Shown: positions 6,606 to 7,547 of the stretch, in pieces
How positions within the stretch are numbered: the first letter of the stretch is position 1
Layout of the letters: every line of letters begins with the position of its first letter
Assembly: GCA_016303235.1 (NCBI GenBank)
Contig: JAEDMB010000093.1
Coordinates: forward strand, 1-7,547
DNA: 7,547 nt
Reading direction: 5' to 3'
DNA from: Oscillospiraceae bacterium
GTDB taxonomy: Bacteria > Bacillota > Clostridia > Oscillospirales > Ruminococcaceae
Made by a program: the position numbers and the translations under genes
Notes under the pieces: generated by a model
The model's database searches: none
What the model saw: only the letters and a program-made list of their open reading frames with translations
What the model was told of the DNA's origin: nothing

Positions 6606-6612
6606 GGGAGTG
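6606..6612 (+). promoter_or_regulatory. Ribosome binding site that selects a TTG start
   Basis: GGGAGTG at 6606-6612 is the only Shine-Dalgarno-like site before the reading frame. From its GGGAG core (6606-6610) there are 8 bases to the TTG at 6619. The other possible starts are TTG 6604 and GTG 6610, which overlap or precede the site, and TTG 6613, which is only 2 bases from it. Confidence 0.6.
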
Positions 6613-6618
6613 TTGAAA

Positions 6619-7533
6619 TTGGGCATATTCAGAAAAGATTATGAAAGTGCCGGCTCGGGAATTGCAAAAAATTCAGGTAAAAAGGGCGTAAAGCTTTTTT
6701 TTGAAATTCTGGGAGTAAGATTCTGGAAAATTATTGAAGTAAATCTTCTTTATTCGCTTTTTTATCTTCCCTTGCTTTTTGCATTTACTTTCTTTGCCTA
6801 TGTGAATAATAAAAATATCGCTCTTATACTGGGCGGAATAATGATTATAGCATTTCTTGTAATCTGGGGGCCTGCTACCTCGGGAGTATTCAAAATTATG
6901 AAGAATTTCGCACAGGACAAACATTCCTTTATAATGTCCGATTTTACACAGACTTTCAAATCAAATTTCAGAAATGCATGTATTATCGGAATTGTTGATA
7001 TTCTTCTTTTAAGCTCCGTTACTGCGGGAATGTGGGTTTATCCCGCTCTTGCAGAACAGACAGGCAGTAAAATTATGTATATTTTTCTTGCGGTCAGCTT
7101 AAGTGTCGGAGTTACATTCATAATGATGAATTTCTATATGTTCCCTATGCTTGTTTCAACCGATTTGTCGCTTAAAAATATATTCAAAAATTCGTTTGCA
7201 CTGATGTTTGTCGAACTTAAAAGAAATGTTCTGACCTTGCTTATAATCGGCGGAATAGTTGCGGTTATGCTCTTTCTGATACTTTTCGTGAATTTTGCTT
7301 TTATATATATTCTGCCGTTCTTCCCGTTTGCATTCAATGCCTTTCTGATATGTTTCAGAAGTTATCCCGTAATTCAGAAATATGTAATAAATCCTTACTA
7401 TGAGGAAAAGGGCGAAGTCAATCCCGAACTTACAGGAAATACAAGCTCCGAGGAAACTCTCTTTGAAGATAAGGGCGGTTCTGAAAAGCCTATCGAAAGC
7501 CGTAAAAAGAAAAAAGGAAAAACTGTTTCGTAA
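6619..7533 (+). CDS. DUF624 / YesL-like multi-spanning membrane protein, TTG start
   Basis: The 304-residue protein (from the TTG at 6619) begins MGIFRKDYESAG and has about six hydrophobic helices, near 41-62, 67-88, 119-141, 152-176, 203-224 and 226-246. The MG-F-R-D opening, the NLLYSLFYLPLLF first helix, the ATSGVFKIMKNFAQD segment (86-100) and the F---FKSNFRNA stretch (109-120) fit the DUF624/YesL family. In Gram-positive bacteria these proteins often sit beside sugar transporters or glycoside genes, and their biochemical role is unproven. No sugar gene is present here. A hydrophilic tail (about 259-304) rich in Glu/Ser ends with the basic RKKKKGK and is presumably cytoplasmic. It lies 36 bp after the SpoIIM-like gene with no promoter visible, so the pair is probably co-transcribed. 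I cannot assign a function. The family call is good but not certain. Confidence 0.7.
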   Translation: MGIFRKDYESAGSGIAKNSGKKGVKLFFEILGVRFWKIIEVNLLYSLFYLPLLFAFTFFAYVNNKNIALILGGIMIIAFLVIWGPATSGVFKIMKNFAQDKHSFIMSDFTQTFKSNFRNACIIGIVDILLLSSVTAGMWVYPALAEQTGSKIMYIFLAVSLSVGVTFIMMNFYMFPMLVSTDLSLKNIFKNSFALMFVELKRNVLTLLIIGGIVAVMLFLILFVNFAFIYILPFFPFAFNAFLICFRSYPVIQKYVINPYYEEKGEVNPELTGNTSSEETLFEDKGGSEKPIESRKKKKGKTVS

Positions 7534-7547
7534 AAAATTACCCGTCA

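Overview
The window looks like a chromosomal segment of a low-GC Gram-positive bacterium of the class Clostridia. A Ruminococcus-like (Oscillospiraceae) origin is my best guess. The grounds are AT-rich DNA with A/G-rich Shine-Dalgarno sites, consensus sigma-A promoters, a lon-engB gene pair, and a SpoIIM-family protein beside a DUF624/YesL-type membrane protein. No database search was possible, so the genus is an inference.

Layout. The left half (1-4098) lies on the minus strand and reads, in transcription order, lon, engB (ysxC/yihA), then lysA, which runs off the left edge. The gaps are only 33 and 25 bp, so this is probably one operon for an ATP-dependent protease, a 50S-assembly GTPase and the last enzyme of lysine synthesis. 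The middle (4099-4372) is a 274-bp divergent control region. It has a good promoter for lon (TTGCAT-N17-TATAAT) and a perfect-consensus promoter for the rightward gene (TTGACA-N17-TATAAT). It also holds several repeats, most notably two interleaved perfect inverted repeats in the lon leader.

The right half is on the plus strand. First is a small alarmone synthetase of the RelP/YwaC type. Then comes proC with its own promoter (TTGAAA-N17-TATAAT), a SpoIIM-family membrane protein and a DUF624/YesL-like membrane protein. The last two are close together and probably co-transcribed.

The genes are mostly housekeeping: protein quality control, ribosome assembly, lysine and proline synthesis, and stringent-response signalling. 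I see no mobile element, CRISPR array, tRNA, rRNA, phage gene or toxin-antitoxin pair, and no coding gene without a recognisable family. The non-routine material is in the regulatory DNA: the lon leader structure, the repeat-rich lon/alarmone-synthetase divergent region, and a possible sigma-E-like element before the spoIIM-like gene. Two starts need attention: the proC ATG at 5131 is better than an upstream GTG, and the DUF624 gene appears to use a TTG at 6619.
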